DNA of 21,881 bases from a virus. The stretch is from positions 1 to 21,881 of IMG/VR virus record IMGVR_UViG_3300044535_001729; one strand, 5' to 3'. Below, in pieces: positions 1 to 5,055 of this stretch. Position numbers and translations under genes: made by a program. Under the pieces are notes generated by a model. The model ran no database searches. It saw only the letters and a program-made list of their open reading frames with translations, and was not told where the DNA came from. Every line of letters begins with the position of its first letter. Position 1 is the stretch's first letter.

Positions 1-102
1 ATATAGGTAACACCCACCCCCCTCTTGGGGGTCCTGGTACCCCGTGGTCCTATGCATTGAACTGCCATCCATTGGTTCCTGATCCATTGGACTCGGATGC
101 AT
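1..102 (-). CDS. Possible 5' end of a gene leaving the window (after TerS-like gene)
   Basis: An open minus-strand frame starts at an ATG at 100-102, eight bases past the TerS-like stop, and stays open for 34 codons to the window edge. Further in-frame ATGs lie at 87, 72 and 57, so the true start is uncertain. A GGAGG-like stretch inside the end of the preceding gene lies about 15 bases upstream of the first ATG. In phages the gene after a small terminase is usually the large terminase, but none of its motifs is visible in this fragment, so that identity is only a positional inference. The frame could also be chance. Confidence 0.3.
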   Translation of the reverse strand, partial: MHPSPMDQEPMDGSSMHRTTGYQDPQEGGGCYLY

Positions 103-104
103 AG
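16..104. repeat. Cluster of short inverted and direct repeats at the left edge
   Basis: A perfect 6-bp inverted repeat, ACCCCC/GGGGGT with a 5-base loop, lies at 16-32. CTATGCAT at 50-57 is mirrored by ATGCATAG at 97-104. Between them ATCCATTGG occurs twice, at 67-75 and 82-90. The cluster sits just after the TerS-like gene, where packaging or regulatory sites may occur. It overlaps the possible partial gene, so the repeats could also be coincidental coding sequence. Confidence 0.35.
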
Positions 105-109
105 AAGTC

Positions 110-547
110 CTATTTCCCTCCTCCGAACGCTCCGAGTAGGGCTCCGGATACCGATAACTCCTTCCCTCCTTTACCGGTGTGTTCCAATTGAGCTCGGGCT
201 ACGTAGCCACGGGTTCTTTCCAGTAACCATGCGGAGCCTTGCCAACCTGGGCCGCAGTTAGACACCACACGAGTCAGTTCTAGTTCCCCGATGGAACGGA
301 CCCTTTCTAGTTCGGCGGCAAAGTCGGGATTCCTTGTGAGGAACTGCGACCACGTACCCGATGAGTTAGTCGGGAACCCTGCGAGAACTGCGACCCGTTC
401 CATCGGCATCCCGAGTCGGGCTGCTTCAAGTGCCATTTTTTTGTTCTCTTCGGAAACGGATTTTAGAGGCCTTCCCGTTTTCCTTTTCTCCACAACCTGA
501 ACCGCTCTTTCCGTCGGTTCTCCTTCCTTGTTCCCCTTCTTGGCCAT
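110..547 (-). CDS. Terminase small-subunit-like DNA-binding protein
   Basis: This 145-residue protein starts with a Lys-rich segment and a GRPxK-type motif. A helical region follows (residues about 30-60) that looks like a helix-turn-helix, with the core LGMPMERVAVLAGFP. Further on is a WLLERTRGY segment typical of small terminase-like proteins that carry a 'WxLER' motif after the HTH. Such proteins recognise phage DNA and direct the large terminase to it. The start is supported by an SD-like AGGAAGGGG just before the ATG. It is transcribed leftwards out of the window, where a large terminase would be expected. The tail is Gly-rich. TerS sequences diverge strongly, so a generic HTH regulator remains possible. 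Confidence 0.6.
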   Translation of the reverse strand: MAKKGNKEGEPTERAVQVVEKRKTGRPLKSVSEENKKMALEAARLGMPMERVAVLAGFPTNSSGTWSQFLTRNPDFAAELERVRSIGELELTRVVSNCGPGWQGSAWLLERTRGYVARAQLEHTGKGGKELSVSGALLGAFGGGK

Positions 548-571
548 GCCCCCTTCCTAGCCTGTTGGAAG

Positions 572-623
572 CAACTCGCCACAAAAAACCAGCAACTCGC
601 CCCTTTTTTGTGGGCGAAAGTTG
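572..623. terminator. A/T-flanked hairpin between divergent genes
   Basis: CAACTCGCCACAAAAAA (572-588) pairs with TTTTTTGTGGGCGAAAGTTG (604-623) apart from a one-base bulge and a small mismatch near the base. The loop carries a second copy of GCAACTCGCC. Runs of A on one side and T on the other give a U-tract on either strand. The hairpin lies between two divergently transcribed genes, where a terminator is not strictly needed. It may stop read-through or act as a regulatory structure in the leader of either gene. Confidence 0.45.
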
Positions 624-624
624 A

Positions 625-638
625 CCAGTGTCTTAAAT
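625..638 (+). promoter_or_regulatory. Leader motif, copy 1
   Basis: CCAGTGTCTTAAAT lies 12 bases before the start codon at 650. A 12-of-14 match occurs before the next gene, at 1034-1047. Neither copy resembles a standard -35/-10 pair or an SD sequence. The shared position before two successive start codons suggests a common regulatory or translation signal. Confidence 0.35.
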
Positions 639-649
639 AGTCGGCTCCA

Positions 650-985
650 ATGAAAAACGCAGCAACGACCGCAACGACAGCAACCACCACCGAGAAGCCC
701 TTCGCTTCCTTCACCAATGTAGGATGGGTCCGACCCGGAACATTCGTTCCGATTGCAACCATCAGCCCGACGCCCGACTGGGTTCCGGGAGTGACGGACT
801 CCCATCACGGAAATCATGAAATCCTTTCGGGCACCGAGAAAGATTGCTGGTGTATGGTTTTCGTTCGCTTTGGTGCGGGCGACGGCCTGCCTCCCGGCGA
901 TTGGCTGATTTACTACCGGTATGATGATGATGATGGAACTCATGATCACCAACTCTGCGTTGCAGCCCGCATCACCCCGCAGTGA
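650..985 (+). CDS. Hypothetical protein
   Basis: This 111-residue protein of unknown function has a Thr/Ala-rich N-terminus (residues 2-14). The body is rich in Trp, Gly and Asp, with GWVRPGTFVP, DWVPGVTDSHHGNHE and PGDWLIYYRYDDDDGTHDHQ segments. It ends after the hydrophobic CVAARI. There is no signal peptide, membrane segment or recognised domain. The ATG is in a CCAATG context seen before several other genes in the window. Long frames also exist on the opposite strand here, but they would clash with the TerS-like gene and have poor protein character. The chance that this is a real gene is moderate. Confidence 0.5.
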   Translation: MKNAATTATTATTTEKPFASFTNVGWVRPGTFVPIATISPTPDWVPGVTDSHHGNHEILSGTEKDCWCMVFVRFGAGDGLPPGDWLIYYRYDDDDGTHDHQLCVAARITPQ

Positions 986-1033
986 CCGGATCCGGTGACT
1001 TCCGCTGGGAGTCATCTGGTCTGGTCATTGTGG

Positions 1034-1047
1034 CCAGTGTTTCAAAT
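1034..1047 (+). promoter_or_regulatory. Leader motif, copy 2
   Basis: CCAGTGTTTCAAAT ends one base before the ATG at 1049 and matches the motif at 625-638 in 12 of 14 positions. It overlaps a CTGG...CCAG inverted repeat (1021-1037). It ends almost at the start codon of the membrane microprotein and there is no SD, so it may be part of an SD-independent start context. Confidence 0.35.
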
Positions 1048-1048
1048 C

Positions 1049-1153
1049 ATGAAATCCAAACTCCTCCGCGCTCTAGGATTCCTAGCGCTTCACCTCCTCC
1101 TCCTCCCGGTCATCTGGCTTCTTGCTGACGCTTTGATCGGAGGTGCCCAATGA
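1049..1153 (+). CDS. Single-pass membrane microprotein (34 aa), coupled to the GP88/DUF7227-like gene
   Basis: A 34-codon frame starts MKSKLLRALGFLAL and continues as a Leu-rich hydrophobic stretch (residues about 9-29) before a short polar end. It is a basic N-terminus followed by one membrane helix, as in small inner-membrane proteins. Its stop overlaps the next start as ATGA (1150-1153), indicating translational coupling. A second 34-residue membrane protein beginning MKSALRKLSSFLAL lies directly before the other DUF7227-like gene at 20253-20924. The recurring arrangement supports a real gene. The function is unknown; a holin-like or anchoring role is possible but not shown. Confidence 0.65.
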   Translation: MKSKLLRALGFLALHLLLLPVIWLLADALIGGAQ

Positions 1154-1854
1154 ACGGATTCATCCTTCATGAAGATCGCGATCGCGTGATCATCGCGACG
1201 GGCTTCGAGACCCCAAGCGACAACCGGAAGACGGGCGACATGATCCAAGTGTGGATCCTAGTGAAATCTGTTTCCCCCACCGAAGCGATCAAATCGGGCT
1301 TGGACCGTTTGATTTGTGGCAATTGCGTCCATCGCGGGCACGAAGAAAACGGTCGCTTCGGTGTGGAAAGGACATGCTACGTAAATCCCGGCCAAGCTCC
1401 CCAAGGGATTTGGAAAGCGTGGAAAGCGGGCCGATACTCTCCCTTGCGTAGTCTCGAGTGTTTCGCAGGCCGGAAAGTCCGTTTCGGAGCCTACGGGGAC
1501 CCCACACATTTGCCCCTTCCCCTTGCGCTCGCGATCGCCGGCGTTTCTTCCGGATGGACAGGCTATACTCACCAATGGAGAAAACCCTCTTTGCAGGCTT
1601 GGCGTTCCCTTCTAATGGCTTCCGTTGATTCCATCGCTGAACTTGTGATCGCCCGTTCCCTTGGCTGGAGTACTTTCCGCGTCGGCTCCGAAGCTTCGGT
1701 AGGCGAGTCGCTTTGCGCCTCCGAGCGTGTCGGTGCCGCTTGCGCCGACTGCCTCCTTTGCGCCGGGGCTCGGGGTGGTCTCGAGTCTGTCCACATTCCG
1801 CCCCACGGGACCGGTGCCCGCCATTTCGTGGACATGCCTGCTTTGATCGCTTGA
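1150..1854 (+). CDS. Cys-rich phage protein, GP88/DUF7227-like
   Basis: The 234-residue protein has Cys clusters near both ends: C56, C59 and C76 in ICGNCVHRG...TCYVNPGQ, then CADCLLCAG followed by a conserved PHGTGA. In between are WKAGRY, FGAYGDP and GWTGYTHQWR segments. The same framework occurs in the protein at 20253-20924 (CPFKKSGCYA, HNQAGDLPG, GFTYTHKPLT, CDKCRLCAKA, PHGTGAK), so the two are distant paralogues. Proteins of this kind are frequent in phage genomes, with no established biochemistry that I know of. The spaced Cys residues suggest a metal or Fe-S site (inference). It is translationally coupled to the membrane microprotein upstream. Confidence 0.7.
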   Translation: MNGFILHEDRDRVIIATGFETPSDNRKTGDMIQVWILVKSVSPTEAIKSGLDRLICGNCVHRGHEENGRFGVERTCYVNPGQAPQGIWKAWKAGRYSPLRSLECFAGRKVRFGAYGDPTHLPLPLALAIAGVSSGWTGYTHQWRKPSLQAWRSLLMASVDSIAELVIARSLGWSTFRVGSEASVGESLCASERVGAACADCLLCAGARGGLESVHIPPHGTGARHFVDMPALIA

Positions 1855-1914
1855 ATTTCCCGGTGAGCCCATGCGCAAGCGTGGGTTCCACGGGCAATTG
1901 ATGCCCTTCAAACT

Positions 1915-2154
1915 ATGCAATCCATTCAAACTAAATACCTACCCGCAACAACCCATCGAGGGTCCCGAATCAAAGCAATCTGCGAAAGGGGAACCCTGAC
2001 TCTGCCCTATCGTTACGACATGGACGGGTACGACTGCCATCGAGAAGCAGCCCGCCAGTTGTTCGACAAGTTGTTTTCCAAAGACTTCGGCGGGCCGGTT
2101 GTTTTCGCGACCGGTTGTCTCCCGGATGGAACCTATGCCCATGTTCTCCTTTGA
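1915..2154 (+). CDS. Conserved phage hypothetical protein
   Basis: A 79-residue protein begins MQSIQTKYLPATTHRGSRIK, continues with TLPYRYDMDGYDCHREAARQL and ends in a Gly-rich hydrophobic strand. The pattern is typical of a small alpha/beta protein found in many phages: 'TKYxxxTxxRGSRIKA', then a helix with an Ala/His-rich face, then 'GLPDGTYAHV'. I know of no assigned function. The 3' end overlaps the start of the next gene by 14 bases, suggesting co-translation. The leader repeats TTCAAACT before and inside the start, and no SD is present. Confidence 0.7.
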   Translation: MQSIQTKYLPATTHRGSRIKAICERGTLTLPYRYDMDGYDCHREAARQLFDKLFSKDFGGPVVFATGCLPDGTYAHVLL

Positions 2155-2500
2155 ACCCATGAAATTCCTTTCCCCCCCTATCAATTCGCTCGAAGCGGTT
2201 TTCCCCGGAAAGGGAAAGCGGGCGAAGGAGATTCTCCGGATGAGCCGGCGTGAGCTCGAGCAATTGCCCGCGGGCGCTGCACGGGTTCGGGAATGCTGCA
2301 ACCCGCCGTCAACCCGGGACCTCCGGATGGAATGCCTGAACGAATTGCTCGAGACCCATGGGGTTGAGGCTTTCGAGACCGAAAAGGGTTGGTGCTATTA
2401 CCTGAACGTCGGCGACCCATACGTCACGACGGTCTTGAAGTTCAACGGGCACTATCGTCTCTGCTGTTGGGGAGACATTGCCGAAAGGTACGCAGTATGA
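2141..2500 (+). CDS. Conserved phage hypothetical protein
   Basis: This protein is 119 residues from the ATG at 2141, or 113 from the ATG at 2159. Both start codons lie close to the previous gene's stop at 2154. Segments such as SLEAVFPGKGKRAKEIL, then ECLNELLETHGVEAFE, then YYLNVGDPYVTTVL and a final GHYRLCCWGDIAERY match a widespread phage protein architecture of unknown function. The central part is helical and the C-terminal part beta-rich. The stop is shared with the next start as ATGA (2497-2500), so it forms a small operon with the genes on both sides. Confidence 0.7.
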   Translation: MFSFEPMKFLSPPINSLEAVFPGKGKRAKEILRMSRRELEQLPAGAARVRECCNPPSTRDLRMECLNELLETHGVEAFETEKGWCYYLNVGDPYVTTVLKFNGHYRLCCWGDIAERYAV

Positions 2501-2589
2501 GCGATCTTTTTCGCGCCCTTGGCTATCTTCTCCTTGGCGCTTTCTTCGTTGCCCTGATGGTCCTCTCCGCCCTTGCGGGCAACGGCTGA
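2497..2589 (+). CDS. 30-residue membrane microprotein
   Basis: The frame starts at ATG 2497, sharing ATGA with the previous stop, and encodes MSDLFRALGYLLLGAFF followed by VALMVLSALAGNG. This is a short polar start, one hydrophobic helix and a Gly/Asn end. The 4-bp coupling and uninterrupted hydrophobicity support a real product. Its function is unknown. It is the last gene of the left plus-strand cluster and is followed by a hairpin with a T-rich tail. Confidence 0.55.
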   Translation: MSDLFRALGYLLLGAFFVALMVLSALAGNG

Positions 2590-2626
2590 GAAGTCGGCCA
2601 CTCTCCCTTTCGCCCCCGTATGGTTC

Positions 2627-2646
2627 GCCCTGCGGGGCTTTTCTTT
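2627..2646 (+). terminator. Likely weak intrinsic terminator
   Basis: GCCC-TGCG-GGGC is followed directly by TTTTCTTT. The stem is short but GC-only and the T-rich tail is well placed, 38 bases after the last stop of the left plus-strand cluster. It would end transcription of the 650-2589 genes. Confidence 0.45.
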
Positions 2647-2775
2647 GCCCTGATCCTGTCTCCACTCGCCCCGCTATTCCGGAGCCCGCAGCGCCCCGAT
2701 TGCGCCCCGTCTCGCCCCCTTCCTTCCTTCCTTGCCAGTCAACCCGACCCCCGGAGCCAGGTTTCGCCCCCCTAG

Positions 2776-2817
2776 GACACGCCATGTCCTACCAGGTTAG
2801 ACACGCCATGTCCTACC
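2776..2817. repeat. Two 18-bp direct repeats, one centred on a perfect inverted repeat
   Basis: GACACGCCATGTCCTACC occurs at 2776-2793 and again at 2800-2817, a 24-bp period. The first copy extends to TAGGACA-CGCCA-TGTCCTA (2773-2791), a perfect 7-bp inverted repeat around a 5-base centre. The second has one mismatch in the left arm. Paired dyads about 2.3 helical turns apart look like operator sites for a dimeric repressor. Which protein binds is not shown; the RHH-like product at 4548-4787 is one candidate. Confidence 0.55.
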
Positions 2818-2868
2818 CCTCCACCCTCGCGCCAGGATCTCCCGCACCCCCATACCCCATACAGAATT

Positions 2869-2892
2869 CGGAATTCGGAAACCCGAAATCCG
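2869..2892. repeat. Hairpin built on repeated CGGAATTC units
   Basis: CGGAATTCGG-AAAC-CCGAAATCCG forms a 10-bp stem with one mismatch and a 4-base loop. It is preceded by another GAATTC, so GAATTCGGAATTC is a near-palindromic direct repeat. No T-tract follows, so it is not an obvious terminator. It could be a protein-binding dyad or an RNA structure in the leader of the gene at 3002. Confidence 0.4.
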
Positions 2893-2914
2893 GAACCCGC
2901 TGGCCCCGAGCATA

Positions 2915-2987
2915 GAGCATGGAGCGGTACAGAATATTCTTTCCATCTCCCGCGCTTTTCCTGTTGACGACTGAGCATGGAGCGGTA
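2915..2987 (+). promoter_or_regulatory. 15-bp direct repeats with a possible promoter before 3002
   Basis: GAGCATGGAGCGGTA occurs at 2915-2929 and 2973-2987. The second copy lies between a TTGACG (2964-2969) and a TATGGT (2986-2991) separated by 16 bases, a plausible -35/-10 pair just ahead of the ATG at 3002. A repressor bound to the second copy would cover the promoter, and the first copy could act as an auxiliary site. The promoter assignment is an inference from sequence only. Confidence 0.45.
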
Positions 2988-3001
2988 TGGTGTGTCCCGA
3001 C

Positions 3002-3208
3002 ATGAAACTCAACGAGATCAAAGAGGCCGTGCTGGCCGGCAAGACTGTGCATTGGAAGAACGGGGCGTATCGGGTGGTATGCGATTCAATCGGTCAATGG
3101 TTGATCGTTTGCCCATCGACTAAAGGATGCTGGGGCCTTACATGGGCCAACGGCGTGACGATGAACGGAGACGAATCTGACTTCTTCGTGTCCCCCGAAA
3201 GCGTTTAA
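3002..3208 (+). CDS. Small conserved phage protein
   Basis: A 68-residue protein starts MKLNEIKEAVLAGKTVHWKN, then has alternating beta-strand-like segments (AYRVVCDSIGQWLIVC, GCWGLTWANGVTMNG) and ends DESDFFVSPESV. 'LxEIKxAVxAGKTVHWxN' openings are common in small phage proteins of unknown role. A start at 2987 is possible but would lie inside the proposed -10 region, so 3002 is preferred. It directly precedes the methyltransferase (12 bases to its ATG) and is probably cotranscribed with it. Confidence 0.7.
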   Translation: MKLNEIKEAVLAGKTVHWKNGAYRVVCDSIGQWLIVCPSTKGCWGLTWANGVTMNGDESDFFVSPESV

Positions 3209-3212
3209 CCCT

Positions 3213-4475
3213 ATGGACACATGGATACTACCAAAGCAATTACACACATTGGCCTGTGCGCTGGATACGGAGGCATTGAGCTTGGACTTAAACGAGCAAT
3301 CCCAGATCTGCGCACAGTCGCTCTTTGTGAGATCGAAGCCTTCGCCATCAGCAATCTGGTTGCGAAAATGGAGGCGGGATTCATGGACCCAGCACCTATC
3401 TGGCCGAATCTTAAAACCTTCCCTTGGGAAGCATTTCGTGACCGAGTGGACATCCTCACTGGGGGATATCCATGCCAGCCCTTCAGCGCAGCCGGTCAGC
3501 GCAAAGGAAAGCAAGACCCGCGGCACCTGTGGCCGTGGATTGCAGATGGCATTCGACTTCTCAGACCCCGGATCTGCTTCTTTGAGAACGTCGAAGGACA
3601 TATCAGCCTGGGGCTGTCCGACGTCATCGAAGACTTGGCAGGAATGGGTTACAGAACAACGTGGGGCATATTCAGCGCGTCTGAAGTCGGCGCACCGCAC
3701 CAGCGAAAACGGGTGTTCGTCCTGGCCGTCGCCAGTGGCTTCAGAGGTGCGTCAGGGCTTTCGGGACCGCTCCAGAGGCATGAAGGGCAGTCAGGAGAGC
3801 CTGACGACGGTAGTGGTGAAGTCATGGCCAACGCCAGCAGCCAGGGACCACAAGGACACTGGAGAGAACGTGGATATGGAGAAGGTGGCAGCGAAATCCA
3901 AACTGGCTGGAGTCGTTGCAGTGCATGGCCCAGCCGTCCCGGCGAGCGGCAGTGCGGATGGGAGCCGCCGAGAGTTGTCAGTGGATTGGAGGACGCCACA
4001 AGCCAACGAAGCCGGTGCGAAGGTGGAGACGCTCTACACCAAGGATGGACAGCCAGCGAAGCCGGGACAGAGAGCGTACCGCAAGACACCGGATGGCAGG
4101 ATGGTACTGCAATCGCAGACGATCAACCAACAGGTGGAGATGGTGCAGAACTGGCCGACACCGGAAGCATCGCAAGGGGGACGTCAGGGCGGCAGCTTCA
4201 GTCAGAACAGTTGGAAGAAGGAGGACGGCACTCCGAAGCAACCGAGTCTGGCTCAGGCAACAATCATGGACCAGCAGGTGAAGAACTGGGCGACACCGAG
4301 GGCCGAGATGGACTCGGGAGCGCACAATGGGATTCCGGACACGCTGCACAGCCAGATGAAGGTGCAGGCAGTGGGCAAACTCAACCCGCGCTGGGTGGAG
4401 ACCCTGATGGGCCTCCCAGTGGGCTGGACTATGCCGAGCTGTGCGTCACCTGTGACAATAGAACGGATGAGTTAA
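3213..4475 (+). CDS. Overlapping frame inside the methyltransferase gene: W-x-T-P repeats and motif-IX-like segment
   Basis: A 420-codon frame, shifted +1 relative to the methyltransferase, starts 8 bases before it and stays open for 1263 bases. Residues 1-165 mirror the methyltransferase motif region. The later part has five spaced W-x-[TS]-P units (W171, W205, W259, W314, W359) and ends in GKLNPRWVETLMGLPVGWT (388-406). That resembles motif IX of C5 methyltransferases, which I do not see in the main frame. Proteins with these repeats are, as I recall, common in phage databases. M.EcoHK31I is a described case in which a beta subunit bearing motif IX is encoded in another frame within the alpha gene. 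The true start may be internal (ATGs at residues 112, 190 and 222); none has a convincing SD. Whether it is translated is unproven. Confidence 0.5.
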   Translation: MDTWILPKQLHTLACALDTEALSLDLNEQSQICAQSLFVRSKPSPSAIWLRKWRRDSWTQHLSGRILKPSLGKHFVTEWTSSLGDIHASPSAQPVSAKESKTRGTCGRGLQMAFDFSDPGSASLRTSKDISAWGCPTSSKTWQEWVTEQRGAYSARLKSAHRTSENGCSSWPSPVASEVRQGFRDRSRGMKGSQESLTTVVVKSWPTPAARDHKDTGENVDMEKVAAKSKLAGVVAVHGPAVPASGSADGSRRELSVDWRTPQANEAGAKVETLYTKDGQPAKPGQRAYRKTPDGRMVLQSQTINQQVEMVQNWPTPEASQGGRQGGSFSQNSWKKEDGTPKQPSLAQATIMDQQVKNWATPRAEMDSGAHNGIPDTLHSQMKVQAVGKLNPRWVETLMGLPVGWTMPSCASPVTIERMS

Positions 4476-4555
4476 GGTTATTGGGAAATGGAGTAGTACC
4501 GCATACCGCTGAACTTGCATTCCGTGTACTCATACAGGAGTTGGCCAATGAGTGA
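3221..4555 (+). CDS. C5 cytosine DNA methyltransferase
   Basis: This enzyme transfers a methyl group from S-adenosylmethionine to C5 of cytosine in a specific DNA site. Motif I is GLCAGYGGIELGL (residues 11-23). Motif IV is GGYPCQPFSAAG with catalytic Cys85. Motif VI is FENVEG (121-126), motif VIII is QRKRVF (161-166) and motif X is LGNGVVPHTAELAF near 421-434. Residues about 170-410, where the target-recognition domain and motif IX should lie, are Gly/Ser/Asp/Glu-rich with repeated A-[DN]-[AT] units and no clear motif IX; a motif-IX-like segment is in the overlapping frame. No restriction endonuclease is adjacent, so it is likely a solitary phage methylase protecting phage DNA (inference). 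The stop overlaps the next gene. Confidence 0.93.
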   Translation: MDTTKAITHIGLCAGYGGIELGLKRAIPDLRTVALCEIEAFAISNLVAKMEAGFMDPAPIWPNLKTFPWEAFRDRVDILTGGYPCQPFSAAGQRKGKQDPRHLWPWIADGIRLLRPRICFFENVEGHISLGLSDVIEDLAGMGYRTTWGIFSASEVGAPHQRKRVFVLAVASGFRGASGLSGPLQRHEGQSGEPDDGSGEVMANASSQGPQGHWRERGYGEGGSEIQTGWSRCSAWPSRPGERQCGWEPPRVVSGLEDATSQRSRCEGGDALHQGWTASEAGTESVPQDTGWQDGTAIADDQPTGGDGAELADTGSIARGTSGRQLQSEQLEEGGRHSEATESGSGNNHGPAGEELGDTEGRDGLGSAQWDSGHAAQPDEGAGSGQTQPALGGDPDGPPSGLDYAELCVTCDNRTDELRLLGNGVVPHTAELAFRVLIQELANE

Positions 4556-4787
4556 TGTGTCTCTCACTACAACCTCATTCCAGATCGACTATCGGATGCT
4601 CACGCTTCTCCAGAAGCGGGCCAATGAACTGGGGTTCAGGTCATGGGGAGCGTACCTCCGCCACATGATCGACTTCCATGTGCTGACTTTTGAGCCAGAT
4701 CTCCTCCCCCGCCAGAGCCCCGCGAACCCCACTTACCCTCCGTCGAGTCCATCCTACCCCTCCGATGCACTGGCGACCCCTTTCTGA
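4548..4787 (+). CDS. Ribbon-helix-helix-like small protein
   Basis: A 79-residue protein whose ATG at 4548 lies inside the last codons of the methyltransferase (8-bp overlap), indicating coupling. Residues 8-16 form a beta-strand pattern (TTSFQIDYR). Two helices follow (MLTLLQKRANELGF, then SWGAYLRHMIDFHVL), the arrangement of MetJ/Arc-type DNA-binding dimers. The C-terminus is Pro/Ser-rich and probably disordered. Cotranscription with the methylase suggests a regulator of this operon, perhaps acting at the repeats in 2776-2987 (inference). The fold assignment rests on pattern only. Confidence 0.6.
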   Translation: MSDVSLTTTSFQIDYRMLTLLQKRANELGFRSWGAYLRHMIDFHVLTFEPDLLPRQSPANPTYPPSSPSYPSDALATPF

Positions 4788-4852
4788 TCGATTGCGAGGC
4801 ATCCATATCCATCCATCGGACCCGATACTTCGCAATCAGTGGAGGGTTATTG

Positions 4853-4919
4853 AAAAACCGCCGCTGAGCGCGGGGGGCCGGCACGAGCCCCCACGCAGCG
4901 TCTCAGCGTTGCGGTTTTT
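4853..4919 (+). terminator. Strong intrinsic terminator after the methyltransferase operon
   Basis: AAAAACCGCCGCTGAG (4853-4868) pairs with CTCAGCGTTGCGGTTTTT (4902-4919), with only a two-base bulge. An inner GGGGG/CCCCC stem sits at 4873-4877 and 4888-4892. A-run and T-run flanks make it work in either direction. It closes the 3002-4787 plus-strand operon. Confidence 0.85.
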
Positions 4920-4920
4920 A

Positions 4921-4960
4921 ACTCCCTAGAAGAGGGAGTGACAAGACTCCCTCTAGGGAG
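4921..4960. repeat. Alternating ACTCCCT / AGGGAGT repeats
   Basis: ACTCCCT-agaag-AGGGAGT (4921-4939) is followed by CTCCCT-ct-AGGGAG (4947-4960), giving two dyads made of the same half-site about 24 bp apart. They lie just after the terminator and some 60-100 bases before the proposed promoter at 5018-5046. They may be operator sites for the gene at 5056, or an extra terminator-like element without a T-tract. Confidence 0.5.
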
Positions 4961-5017
4961 GTAGCAGTGGGTATGGGAACTTCTTGGGGTGTGCAGCAAA
5001 ATGAACATTCCTTTGCA

Positions 5018-5046
5018 TTGACATGTTGCCGTGCATGACGCATTCT
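5018..5046 (+). promoter_or_regulatory. Sigma70-like promoter for the gene at 5056
   Basis: A perfect TTGACA (5018-5023) is separated by 17 bases from CATTCT (5041-5046, 3 of 6 matches to TATAAT). The ATG at 5056 follows nine bases later, so the transcript would be leaderless or nearly so. The paralogue at 15629-16132 has the same layout (TTGACA, 17 bases, CAGACT, 10 bases, ATG), which strengthens the assignment. Confidence 0.55.
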
Positions 5047-5055
5047 GGTCTTGCT

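Noticed and set aside
557-1015. Long minus-strand frame opposite the gene at 650-985
   Set aside because: Unlikely protein composition (runs of Ile and Arg/Gly), no start signal, and opposite to a plus-strand frame with better protein character.
2776-2817. Direct repeats as a CRISPR array
   Set aside because: Only two units with a 6-base gap and no cas genes; operator-like instead.
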